From Isohypsibius dastychi (taxonomy: Eukaryota; Tardigrada; Eutardigrada; Parachela; Isohypsibiidae), in contig JAQIWT010000631.1 of NCBI GenBank assembly GCA_034696485.1, positions 1-16,984 on the forward strand: DNA of 16,984 nt, in the 5' to 3' direction. Numbering within the stretch: the stretch's first letter is position 1; each line of letters opens with the position of its first letter. Shown here piece after piece: positions 1 through 9,818 of the stretch. The translations under genes were made by a program, and so were the position numbers. The notes beneath the pieces are model-generated. The model did no database searches, was not told the origin of the DNA, and was given only the letters and a program-made list of their open reading frames with translations.

Positions 1-2019
1 TTGATGGGGATTGTGTCGGTTGCGAATACTTTGATGAATATTCAGAATGCAACTTTCCATGCTGATCACGAAAAGCGGCGAAAAATTCACCGGTAAAAGT
101 TTAAATTTTTCAGAAATTATTTGTTGAAATAGTTTGTGTGATTTTTTCAGACGACTTATGCGAATGGATTCGAAAGCCGTTGCATCTGCCGGCCTTCCGG
201 AATACACTCAAGGTCTCGGTGGCTATAGCACGAGCGAAGCTGCACAGACATTTGTCGAACAACAAGCGCAAGTCAAACAAACCTGGAGCCAGCTTACAGC
301 GCTTCACTGTTGCTTATTGAGTGAGAAACTTGGCCCTCAAAGCTTCCGGCCGCCGGATGTTGAGATTCTAATTCGAAGATGGCAAGATCGCTGCATGGAA
401 ATTCGGACCGCTTGCCAGACGTTGATTCTTTCTGAGTTGAGGCGATTGGGAGGTCCAGGTATTTAGTGCTTATTTCTATTTGGTTGAATTTAAACAACGT
501 GACCTTTCGATTATTTTAGGTCGCCGCAGGATTATTGAACAATGGGCGCCATATTTGCCGTCGTTTCCGGATAATGAAAGGACGGCGATTTATGAAGTTC
601 GACAAACTGCTTCGAACGTCAGCGAAACGCCAACTTCCGAAAGTATTCGAGATGATGAATCCGAGTTCGAAGAGCTAAGCCATGATCCGGTTGCGCAAGT
701 GGATTCTTCTCTTCCCTATATTTATTCGATTGAATATCGGAAGAAGCAGAGTATTGCTATTATCCTACTTGGCATCATCGGTGCGGAATTCGGACCGGAA
801 ACCAGACCTGAACTTTCTCGCTCCCAATCCATGGCTTCTGTAGATCAAAATGAGACGCTCAGCGTGACTGACCCCGTCATTAGATCTGTTGCTAAAGCTC
901 TGAGTCATATCGTTGTTAATCCCGAGGACAAGCTGCAACCTTACAGCTCTCTTCGCCGGTCGGCTGTGGATCTTCTTGGACGCGGTTTCGCAGCATGGGA
1001 ACCCTTTTTGGACGTTGGTCAAACTCTGCTCGCTTTGCTGAGGTTGACCTTAGATGCCGAAAGACCTGCTCTTAAGTAAATATAAATTTCAACATAAACT
1101 TATATTTTACTATAAATGTTTTTATGTAATTTAAATGAAAAAATTCTAAGATGTGTTGGCAGTATCTTATTTTGACCAATTTTTTTCTTCTTTTTAGTTA
1201 TCCCACTAATATCCCACTTGCACCCGCATCTGATATGGCGCGTGCTGCTAGACGAGCATTGGAGCAAATTGCATCAATCCGACCGCCAGTTTTTATTACA
1301 ATCATGAACATGGAAATTACCCGGCATAACTCGCTCATCCAAACAGCGCAGACTATCAACATTAATTTAAATAATGCGGTGATTGTACGTGCCAAGGATG
1401 AGCTGCTTAGAGTATTAGACATGCTGATCAACAAGCACCCTCAGCCAGTTGCGGACTTGATCGTCGAGGTTTGTTTCAGAAACCGATTGATTCCTGATTT
1501 GACATATAACGATGACTTCTGTTTTTGCAGGTAATTGATATAGTCGTGCATTGCTTAGATCCGGCGCGGATTAAAGCGCAAGGCCTCCTGGAATCTTTTC
1601 CTCCTATCGGACGGTTTCCGGCGGTTGCTTATTGTAAACAGAACCGGAGGATTGCGGTTGGATCGAAAAAGGGTGGAGTGTATATTTACGAACTACGAGG
1701 GATGAAGATGCAGTCTTATGGTGGTCACACACAGCCAGTGTCGGCGTGCGAATTTTCACCGGATGGCAAGTTCCTGGCGACGTTTTCCTTCCGGGAGGGG
1801 AAGCTGATGTTTTGGCAGATTGGGGCCTCTTTTATGGGACTCGGTTCAACTCAGCCAAAGTGCGTGAAGACTTGTGCGGCGAAAGTGGCGGTTTTGAAGA
1901 ATTGGCCGGATCTGAATGATCAGCCGGATTTCAAGTTGGCCCGGATACGATGGATAGGGTCTACAAAGTTCGTGCTCGTACTTTTGGCGAATGGCAAGGA
2001 TGAGAAATTTTCTGTTTGA
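1..2019 (+). CDS. WDR7: WDR7 / rabconnectin-3 beta, C-terminal part (5' end outside window)
   Basis: Exons 1-92 (continuing from the left edge), 151-458, 520-1075, 1198-1468 and 1531-2019; phases agree at all four GT-AG junctions and the stop is TGA 2017-2019. This gives 571 C-terminal residues. The family works with DMXL proteins (rabconnectin-3 alpha) to assemble and activate the V-ATPase on synaptic and endosomal membranes. Several stretches match remembered WDR7: the opening LMGIVSVANTLM, FRPPDVEILIRRWQDRC, IIGAEFG, IRPPVFITIM and ARAARRALEQIAS. The last exon holds the terminal WD40 repeats (RRIAVGSKKGGVYIYEL, then GGHTQPVSACEFSPDGKFLAT). The region before it is the helical segment between the two WD blocks. 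Introns are 58, 61, 122 and 62 bases. The family assignment is firm; exon ends are inferred from phase and splice consensus. The true start cannot be seen. Confidence 0.95.
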
Positions 2020-2051
2020 GTGATTCGTTTTCATTCCTGCTTCTCACGTTC

Positions 2052-2071
2052 ATTTACCGGGTTCGGTAAAT
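2052..2071 (+). other. Perfect 8-bp stem-loop in the WDR7 3' UTR
   Basis: ATTTACCG, a four-base loop GGTT, and CGGTAAAT form a perfect inverted repeat starting 32 bases after the WDR7 stop codon. In the transcript this would be an 8-bp hairpin. It may be an RNA regulatory element or chance; no function is claimed. Confidence 0.5.
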
Positions 2072-2147
2072 AATTATCATGACCTTTCCCGTGTGTTCAG
2101 AAAACGTCGCTTTTTGTGTGTAGACTACCTCTTTTTGACATTCCTGT

Positions 2148-2153
2148 TTTATT
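2148..2153 (-). terminator. Candidate polyadenylation hexamer for TMEM129
   Basis: Minus-strand AATAAA about 470 bases downstream of the TMEM129 stop. It is the only canonical hexamer I found for this gene in the intergenic space, but it sits close to the WDR7 end. Transcript ends are not visible from sequence. Confidence 0.25.
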
Positions 2154-2623
2154 GTTTGTTGTTGTTTTTTGTCTTTCTCGAAAGGGATTGATTTTCCCGG
2201 TTATCGTGTTTCGATTTGAATTTTTCCAACCGTAGTGTCACAATGTAGTTCGTTCGTGACAAAAAGTGGTCTTTTGTTAAAATTGTAACGGAATCTGGTG
2301 CCATGGCTCACTCATTGCCGTTGGTTCTCCGCATCATGGAACTACAGTAATGTAGGAACAGAACAACTGATTAAATGTCATGGATTTCATATTTGGTCTA
2401 TTTATGATATTATTTCACGACGGGAATAGAAGAGCTACCGTGTTATCGAAAGACGACGCAAACCGACATTTTACTTGACAAACGGGGAAATTTCAGAACA
2501 TGAAAATCTGCCTCCGTTAATCGGTCCTATCCGCGTCAAAAACACGAATAAGACAAGTAGGAAATAGGAAGATGCTTCCTTGCACTACCAGTGTTTTACA
2601 GAAGAAAATTACCCGGAACGAAA

Positions 2624-4264
2624 TTAAGTCACTACGACACCTGGCAGGGGGCAGATGTCCAAAAGACAAAAGCGTCGCCTACAGTTTGGACAGGGGGCAC
2701 TGCCCTGCATCCATGATTCCGGTCTCTGAGCATCCTAAAAAAACCAAAAATATTACTTGCCGTGATAACGCCGAAAGAGCAAAATGCCGGAATGCGGTAC
2801 CTGCTGATGAGCAAACCACATCCCCATGCAGTTTATACACCACATTGGTCGGCACTGACAAGAATCACAAAGGTCATTTAGACAATGCTTCTGTAATTTT
2901 ACTTCCGCTTGGGAAACATAGCACCCAACACACTGGTCTATGTCCTAAAAAACGCCGAGTTAGATCAGACGAAAAGCTTAGGGCGATTACCAAAACGAAC
3001 TTGCGGGAGGATTTCTGGAGGGATTGTTCCATTCTGGCCGATTTGATCCCGAAAGGAAATGAGAAAATTTTCCGCCAATGACTTTCTGATAATCATTCCA
3101 GCCGGAATAACAAGCGGTGCGAGCAGCCGGTTCTTGAAATCATCAAATTCCCGCGCATTCAAACTAAAAATAAATTGACCAATTTTGATGGTTAGTTGCG
3201 AGCGAGAAAAATCAATGAGTTGAGGAGAAATTTTCGGAAATGTATCATATAAGATGCTGGTTGATGAAAATAATTCCGCGGATAACGTTCGTTTTCTTAC
3301 CGTAGCATAAAGGACGAAGTGTTTGGAATAAGACTTTTCACCGCGACACTCAAATACTGCGTTCCGGTTAGGTCTCCTTGTGCAGAAACTGAATGTTCAT
3401 CAGACCGGACAACCTCCAGGGAGCAAGCATGTTGGTGGGCAAAATCGAGCTAAAACGTAAAGACATGATCCTATTTCCAGTCGCAGACATTTCTGTATCC
3501 ACCGCCAAATAATATTACAAAATCCGTCTCGATTTCTACATTCACTCAGAATTTTATCACTACCTGGTCCAAAATCATGCATTTCGAAAGGCCATAATAT
3601 TCACCTTGTACTGACTAACGCGAATAATCCAGTGACGTGTGACGATTGTTCGGCAATTCCAGCCACCAAGAAGCGAACAAAATTTGTCCACATCTCTATA
3701 CTGCTCATCTATTTCCTTCCTGACATCTTCCCAACTCGGCATCTCCAGATGCTCTGCAAACTTCGTCAGTGTGCGAGCAACCGGATGATCACTCCACAAT
3801 TCACTTCCGGTTGGAGCACATCGCTGATAAATCGTCTTGCTGATCAACGCTAGAAGCAATGATACCGCAATGAATGCGTACGCTCGCCCCAGATGGCTTG
3901 AATCACCATCTGCCGACGCAATCCTGATGAAGTGATGATCGGGATAAATCCAAACGGCCAGCAGAAAGTAAACTGCAAATTCAGAAGGTTGAGGAAGCAC
4001 CATGGTTAGAAACGGTGGCTACACATGAACTTGGGATCCGATCACAAAGTGCAATTCCTTACCTAATGGAAGTGAGCCATGGAAGATAGCAGTTGCAGAT
4101 GTCCGTTTGATGTGATACATTATAAAATCAGTCTGCTCATTTCCGAGCACAGATGTGGGCAAAATTCCTTCAATGGTCAGCCCCATACTTGCAATCTCCT
4201 GTGGTGGGAAAACGAGAACCAAGCAAATGAGAACGTAAAAAATTGTGAACATTTCCAGCTCCAT
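2624..4264 (-). CDS. TMEM129: TMEM129-like ER membrane E3 ubiquitin-protein ligase
   Basis: Complete on the minus strand: exons 4063-4264, 3605-3972, 3301-3449, 3001-3163, 2801-2944 and 2624-2734, giving 378 aa (human is about 362). TMEM129 is an ER-resident E3 ligase in ER-associated degradation. A hydrophobic N-terminal segment (residues ~5-19) is followed by MGLT and by further hydrophobic segments near 69-78 and 98-113. The family block DHPVARTL and the later VDKF are present. The C-terminus is the unusual all-cysteine RING: Cys299/302, Cys315, Cys320/323/325, CRPMWCINC (Cys325-333), CPNC (357-360), Cys365 and Cys370, ending FCLLDIC like the human protein. ATG 4264 gives the expected length before the first membrane segment. 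The exon 4/5 junction has a second in-frame solution (ends 2991 and 2937). A shorter reading of exon 2 that stops at 3575 was rejected, because skipping to 3449 restores family sequence. Confidence 0.93.
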
Positions 4265-4628
4265 TTCAAATGTTGGGAAATCAATCCAAGCTCTTCCTCA
4301 AAACGTCAAGTGGATCGAAGACTCATGTTTTGGTTTTGCACATTTCTGTCAGCTGGAATTTATGCATTTCTGTGGCGTAGGAGGCTGTTTTCTGGACACT
4401 CACTGACTTGGTATCCTTTTTCACCCCCCAGACACAAAGGTTATTTTCTTTTATTTATGAGGTCAGCCCCTTCAATTTTCCAAACATGCAGACAAGTGTA
4501 CGCACGCTCCTGTTTAGTTGCCCCACCCGTACACATTTCCAAGCAAATTCTTAAATTTGCAGTTGCCATTTTCGCAGATATTGCTTTATTCAAATTCTTA
4601 ATTAGAAATTCCATGGTGGCACCGGAAA
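4265..4628. promoter_or_regulatory. Shared divergent promoter region of TMEM129 and STK11IP
   Basis: The 364 bases between the two start codons must hold both 5' UTRs and promoters, unless either gene has an unseen upstream non-coding exon. I see no convincing TATA box. Two long open frames cross it (plus 4079-4648, minus 4441-4797). Neither resembles a protein, and each overlaps a well-supported exon of a neighbour. A pyrimidine-rich TTTTCGCAG at about 4569-4577 could act as a 5' UTR or leader splice acceptor before STK11IP; this is a guess. Confidence 0.5.
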
Positions 4629-4648
4629 ATGACGAGTTTTTTGCGTGA
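4613..4648 (+). other. Short upstream ORF overlapping the STK11IP start
   Basis: An ATG at 4613 opens an 11-codon frame plus TGA, ending at 4648. It runs over the STK11IP ATG (4629) in the +1 frame. If the mRNA starts upstream of 4613, ribosomes would meet this ATG first. Its context (CCATGG) looks at least as good as that of the main start (AAATGA). It is probably not a protein of interest but could reduce translation of the main frame. Confidence 0.4.
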
Positions 4649-7600
4649 TTTGGTCGATTGCCTGAAAAAGTCAGAAAGGGAGCTGTTATCCGGAGAGTCT
4701 GTTTGCTGTTTATTATCATCTGTTGTCGTTCATCTGTCAAAAGATTTGGTACGACTTCCTTCCTTGATTGCCAACAGAGCGACCCATCCACAGCCAAGCG
4801 TCATTGGAAAACGAGCACATGAAATAAAGATTGATGAATTGTTGGGAGATCTACAGTATTTGGGCTTCGTGGCGGAGAGAATACCAGCTTTGAAAATCAC
4901 CCACAACGATGTGACTCTTCAGGGAACACTTTCTCTGCAACCGTTCAGATCTCTTCGTTTTCTGGAAGTGCGGAAGATTCCTCTCCATCTTCTAAAAGGA
5001 CTTCAAAATTTGCGTGGCCAGCTGGAATGTGTCGTTTGCTCACGATCAATGCAGTCGCTGGATCTACTCCTTCATAAATGCGGAGGAGACGCCAGCCACA
5101 TGTTTTCTTGGCCGCATTTGAAAACTCTGATCTGCACGGACTGCGATATTGAGGAACTTGATAACTCCTTGGCCTTAGCCCCTGTACTGCAGAACCTGGA
5201 TTTGAGGTGCAATCTTGTTTCATGTGTCTGTTCTGATTTTCAAGGTTGTTCTTTTCAGTCGAAACTCCATCCGAAATTGTCGAGATTTCTTTCTGCAGCT
5301 AGAGGAGCTGACAGTGGTGAACTTGAACAACAATTGCCTTGTGAAAATCCCAAAATTTTCTGTATTCGGTCGGAATCGCCTCCGCGTGCTCAGTCTTCGC
5401 AAAAACCGTCTCGACAGCATTGAAAATTTGGAGGAACTGGAAAATCTGCAGGACCTTGATTTATCGGACAACTGCATTGCGGACCACAGGCTACTATGGC
5501 CTTTAAAGCATCTGCCATCTCTGAAACGTTTAAATCTGACCGGAAATCCGATCCAGTTTGACCCCAGACACCGTTTGCTGACCATGCAGTTCTTGAATCC
5601 TCGGACTGTCAAAGACCATTTTCTGATTCTTGACGGTGTTAAAGTAAGCGCAACGGAAGCCATGATGGTACCGCAAGACGTCATTCGACCGCTTCCGAGA
5701 TCGGTGTCATCTCAGGAGATACCTGTAGCAGCGGCTTCCGGATCGAATGGTCAAGCCAGTTCACCTAGATTATCCGAAAGTATGACGAGCTCTAGCGCAA
5801 CGAAAAGAGCTTTCAGAACCAGAATCATCAAGCTGGATGAGACGGATGTGCCGCAACCGGAAGCTGTGCAACAGGTGTTCTCTATTCCTGCTGGTGAGCT
5901 TTTTTCGCGTTTTTCTTTCTATTTGATGATTTATGATTTGAAATATTTCTTCAGAACCGCTGAGTGATTTATTGGGGACTTCTACTTCATCCGCATTCGT
6001 GCAAAACATGGAAGATCTTCGAGAAAGATTTGGCGAAGAGTGGCTGAAATTTCAAGCAGCATCGGAACCACCTTCAGATATCAGCGCGGTTGACTCTTTG
6101 CATGCTGACGAGCAAATAATCCCAAATTTTGCGGACGAAATTGGTCATCTTGATACGGAGGAAGTTCTGAACCGATCAAATAGTTTGGAGCCATCTCAGG
6201 TCACGCAGAGCGGTGAGAACGAGAGCAGTCCGTTTCTGGTCCATTTGGAAAATGCTAGCGACCCAGAAGAAAGCATATTTATAACCGTCGGGGATATTCA
6301 TATCATCGAGCGGAACATATCGAGCGTCATTATTGAAATGCTGGAGATTGGCAGCATTCAGAAGGCTGAAATCACAGGCGATTCGTCCTGCAATATTACA
6401 CTATATTTTGATTACGTTCGAAAAGATCGGCGCCGACGGATTTACTGCTTCGAGGATGCCGAGCAGGCTGGTGAATTCTTACAGCTTGTTCAGCCTCTTG
6501 TCGAGTTGAAGTCATCTAAGGCTGAAAGTTACCAGTGTCTCCAGTGCTCAGAAAAGTTTTATGATTATCAGGCAAAAAGAGAAGTGACTTACGTGCCCAA
6601 AAACGACTTTGCCACGTCGTATCCCAGCTCGTTCGGATCTTCCTCAATAAAGCAGAAAGGTAATGAAAATTAGATTAGCTCATCTCGGTGATGTATTGCT
6701 GAGCTTAGTATTTTCTATTTTTGAAGGAGAGTTGACGGAAGCTGTTAAGTGTCCACACTGTAGAAGTGAAATGTTGGTCAAACTTCATACAGAGATCCAG
6801 AAACCGGAAGTATCGGGAACAAAGTCTTCTCCACCGAGTTCCAACTTATCGTCGCATCCGCGGAGAATTAGATCGAACAGCGTTGTTATTTTGAATGACG
6901 AACCATCCGATTCCGAGGAAACCATTCTTCCGTCTAGCTACCGAAGTCCACCACCGTTTTCTAGTCCAAGTACCGTTATCAGTGGGAAAAGCCCGGACAA
7001 GGCTGATTCAGATCTTGAACGACATGATTCGAGTGAGGAAACGCTATATTCCGTGGAGAATGTCGAAGACGCTTTGGAGCAATTACGCGGCAGACCACTT
7101 CCGGTTTCGGATGAACATGTCAAATGGAATTTCGATAACTTTACCGAAGCTGACCATCGACTTAGACTTTATATTGATATGAACTTGTTGACTCAACCCG
7201 ACGAACATTTTGAATTAGCTATCAAGGTGGCGAATCCTAACTGAATCATTTGCATGGTTACTTATCTTTTCCTTCCAGACTGGGTTCTTGAACTTGAAAG
7301 CTTCTGGTTCTAAGGAGTGCATCCTTGTTGTTTCCAATCTGCAGATTTATGTATACACTGTGGAGGGAGATACAAGGTTTTTATATGGCCCGAACATTCC
7401 ATTCATTTTAACTCTATTTTTGGTTTATTTTTAGTCAGGATCCGGCGTTGTGGCTTTCTGCATTGGATTCCATGTCCATCCAGGAAGTCGATCTGATTCA
7501 CCAGGTCTGCGAAGGAGAATGCTTACGGATTGGATTTACAGACCGCACTTACTGGCTGATTTTGCTCCGAGATCGGGAAAGATGCCTTCGGTTTTCCCAG

Positions 7601-8184
7601 CAACTTGAAGGTGACGTGGAATATTTCGTGTTATTTTTTTAACGTTCTGTTTCTCTAGACATTTTAACGAGCAAAAAGGTCGCTTTTTATATGAGAGAAA
7701 CCAGTGACATTGTTACTCTGGAAGCATGGCTGGCTGCCACGCCCTTCGAAAATGAGGAGACGGATCCAGCTTTGGGAATTTCTCTGCGAACGTTATGTTT
7801 CATGGGAAAATCACCGGTTACATTATTGTGCACGGAAAGTCATGTCATCATAACCCGCGATGATTACCAGCAGTTACTCCGCGGCGGAAATAGCGCTGTG
7901 ACACTGGTGGATGCTAAGCCAGTCTCTGCGATTAGTTGTCTGGTGAATTAACTAAGTTAAGTTCTGAAAATTGTTGAGGTAACATGGGTGGTTTTTAGGT
8001 CTGCTACTTGAAGTCTCCCACCGAAATCGGTTTGAAATTTTTCGAAGAAGACCCGAATTGTATTGACCAGTGGGATTTTCGTTTTGAAACGGTGACTGGA
8101 TTGGAGTTATTCGTTCGGGCGATTAGGGATCCCTGGGAAAGCTTGATATTTCACGTGCCGCTGACTTTCGAAGTACACCCGTAG
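4629..8184 (+). CDS. STK11IP: STK11-interacting protein (LKB1-interacting protein 1), leucine-rich repeat protein
   Basis: Complete: exons 4629-5206, 5259-5893, 5955-6659, 6727-7226, 7279-7376, 7435-7610, 7659-7942 and 7999-8184, giving 1053 aa (human is just under 1100). STK11IP binds the kinase LKB1 and has been linked to endosomal/lysosomal signalling. The N-terminus (MTSFLRDLVDCLKK, then LLSG) and PFRSLRFLEVRKIPLHLLKGL match the human opening. About six leucine-rich repeats cover residues ~100-300. The first junction creates a consensus LRR (LDLS joined to RNSI), which supports donor 5207 over later GTs. After a serine-rich stretch comes a PH-like segment (ITVGDIHIIERN). A zinc-ribbon follows, made of CLQC (599-602) and CPHC (648-651). 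Next are a disordered acidic/serine-proline region and a second folded C-terminal part. ATG 4629 aligns with the human start. The gene is head-to-head with TMEM129. Confidence 0.93.
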
Positions 8185-8546
8185 TTATGATAAGAGGCTC
8201 TTGCAATGATTCTGATTTTAATATTTCTTCTTTCTTTTTGTATAGTTTTTTCTCAATTACGCCTTTTGCTGACCAATTTATTCGATTTAACTAAATTTGA
8301 ATTTAACGGAACAGATGGCCTTTTTCGCTTTACCTGTGATCAATCCATGGATAGTTTTTCATAATTTTTTCACTGTCTGCGATATATTAGTGCCAGCTTG
8401 GACACCACATTTTTCGATGTGAAGAGTCATCAACGCGGTCATGAATGTTCATTAAAATAAGTTAAATCTGGCTGCGGAATCAATTTTTCCGCTCGATCTT
8501 CAAACGACTTTTAATGTTTTAAAAACTGGATGGAAAAAACTCGTAT
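8185..8546. other. Intergenic / 3' UTR space between convergent STK11IP and the secreted-protein gene
   Basis: 362 bases between two stop codons, with no coding frame I can support. A plus-strand ATTAAA at 8451-8456 might end the STK11IP transcript. A minus-strand AATAAA (plus TTTATT, 8277-8282), about 265 bases past the other stop, might end the secreted-protein transcript. Used together, these would make the two 3' UTRs overlap. Confidence 0.45.
8277..8282 (-). terminator. Candidate polyadenylation hexamer for the secreted-protein gene
   Basis: Minus-strand AATAAA about 265 bases past the stop codon of the cysteine-rich gene. It is canonical in sequence and plausibly placed, but there is no transcript evidence. 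Confidence 0.3.
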
Positions 8547-9501
8547 TTAGCAACGACGTTGAGAACAACCGTACGCTTCGCTTAACGAGCGTCCCACGGC
8601 TCTCCCGAGCTCAAATGCTGACTGACCACATATCCCTAGAGCCGCTTCATCAGGGAAACACTGGTTGTATTTCTCAAGTCCGCTGAAAATAGATAAACCA
8701 AATGACATACAGAAACCGGTAAAAGAAATGTTTCTTACCAGCAGATTGTGGATAACTTAACACCATTCTCAAAAATAGCTCCACCATTAAGTTGCCGCGA
8801 GAACTCAGCAATAGCTCCCTGGAAGTTTCGGACGCAGTTGCCGAACATGGGTGTTGACCCCGCTGAATTCGTACAGCGGACAACCTGGTTACCCTGGCTC
8901 AGCAAAGTTGGAGTGGCAGTGTTACAAACGGTTAATAACGATCTACAATTATTGTTATTATCTACAATTGAATTATATTACGTATCTACATATCTACATA
9001 CGCTGTCCCGTAGAAAAAATCGTGGATGTCGGGAACTCTTTCCGGCACACAGTCGTCCAGATATTGCAAGCAATCCCTCGCCATTGTGACATAGCTTTGG
9101 AATATGAAAAACATATCATCATCGGAACACTAAAATAATCTGGAACAAATAATATTATACTATCATAAAATTGGTTTAAATAGTAAAAGTGGTTTCTAAT
9201 AAATTCCAATAAAGAGTCTAAATAGAAAATGTCAGTTGAAACAATACTTAATCCATCTGGTTAAATTGAAAATGTACCCAGAATTGTAACTATCCTCGGT
9301 ATTTTAGTCATACCTGCACCAATAATCTATCTGATTGAAGTTGAATCCTTCTCTGGTGAACGAAGCAACAAACACTTGCGTGAAAACATTCCGAAGCATA
9401 TCACAAGTTTGAGATCCATAGGCTCCGCAGTTCGCAGCTTCTGGGTGACTGACAGCTGATACAATCAGCATAAAGGTCACAGCTTGAACCAAGGTTCCCA
9501 T
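8547..9501 (-). CDS. Cysteine-rich secreted protein, family not assigned
   Basis: Minus-strand exons 9314-9501, 9002-9094, 8739-8897 and 8547-8682, giving 191 aa with consistent phase. ATG 9501 gives a classical signal peptide (MGTLVQAVTFMLIVSAVSHPEA); an upstream in-frame ATG at 9546 would add 15 residues and spoil it. The mature part has 13 cysteines, no membrane segment and no obvious glycosylation run. Motifs include NCGAYGSQTC, DCLQYLDDC, an adjacent CC formed across the exon 3/4 join, GLEKYNQC, and a C-terminal GCSQRRC. Spacing loosely recalls secreted ecdysozoan families such as T20D4.11-like (DUF19) or DUF1397, but I cannot place it. The exon 3 start is least sure: acceptors at 8898 (GAG) and 8885 (CAG) both exist, and only 8898 keeps frame with the strong GTATGT donor. 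Role unknown; likely exported. Confidence 0.72.
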
Positions 9502-9818
9502 TGTGAAACAGAATAGCTTCTCGTCTAGATTTTTGTTTGTGACCAAAACAGTAAATCCAAGTGGACGATTTTCGCCGCTGGCAAATCTTAAGCTTATGGT
9601 TGACGAACTACCAATTCATATTAATCAGGGCAACACATTTACACGATCTTTGATTACTTTTTACCGATAAAATAACACTTTCACAAGGTGTCAAACAAGA
9701 TCAACACTCGAAGGAGTTATTGTCAAGTGAGACAAATAATTGTTCACCTACTAGATAAATAAACTTGTTGACGGCATAACACAGTGAAAAATCAACGGAT
9801 CTCAGCAAAAGCATAGTA
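9502..9818. other. Spacer between TRPA 3' end and the secreted-protein gene
   Basis: 317 bases separate the TRPA stop codon from the start of the downstream gene on the same strand. It must hold the TRPA 3' UTR and the promoter of the secreted-protein gene. I see no TATA box, minus-strand AATAAA or coding frame in it. The close same-strand spacing alone does not show a shared transcript. Confidence 0.45.

Larger units (their letters stand above)
2020..2623. other. Intergenic / 3' UTR space between convergent WDR7 and TMEM129
   Basis: This 604-base stretch separates the stop codons of two convergent genes. I see no coding exon on either strand. It is T-rich near the WDR7 stop and holds one clear stem-loop at 2052-2071. 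On the minus strand, an AATAAA hexamer (plus-strand TTTATT, 2148-2153) could serve the TMEM129 transcript. I found no plus-strand AATAAA for WDR7. Confidence 0.6.

Noticed and set aside
2572-3081. Plus-strand open frame of 169 codons
   Set aside because: It lies antisense to the last three TMEM129 exons and their introns, shows no recognisable motif, and the minus strand matches a known protein with its RING cysteines.
3575-3604. TMEM129 exon 2 running on to a stop at 3575 (possible truncated or broken gene)
   Set aside because: Donor GTGAAT at 3604 with acceptor TTTTAG at 3450 restores family sequence in phase, so the gene is intact.
4079-4648. Plus-strand open frame of 189 codons
   Set aside because: It is antisense to TMEM129 exon 1, then crosses the divergent spacer; no domain or sensible splice context. 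Only its last in-frame ATG (the short uORF) was kept as an observation.
4441-4797. Minus-strand open frame of 118 codons
   Set aside because: It overlaps STK11IP exon 1, which has strong homology on the other strand.
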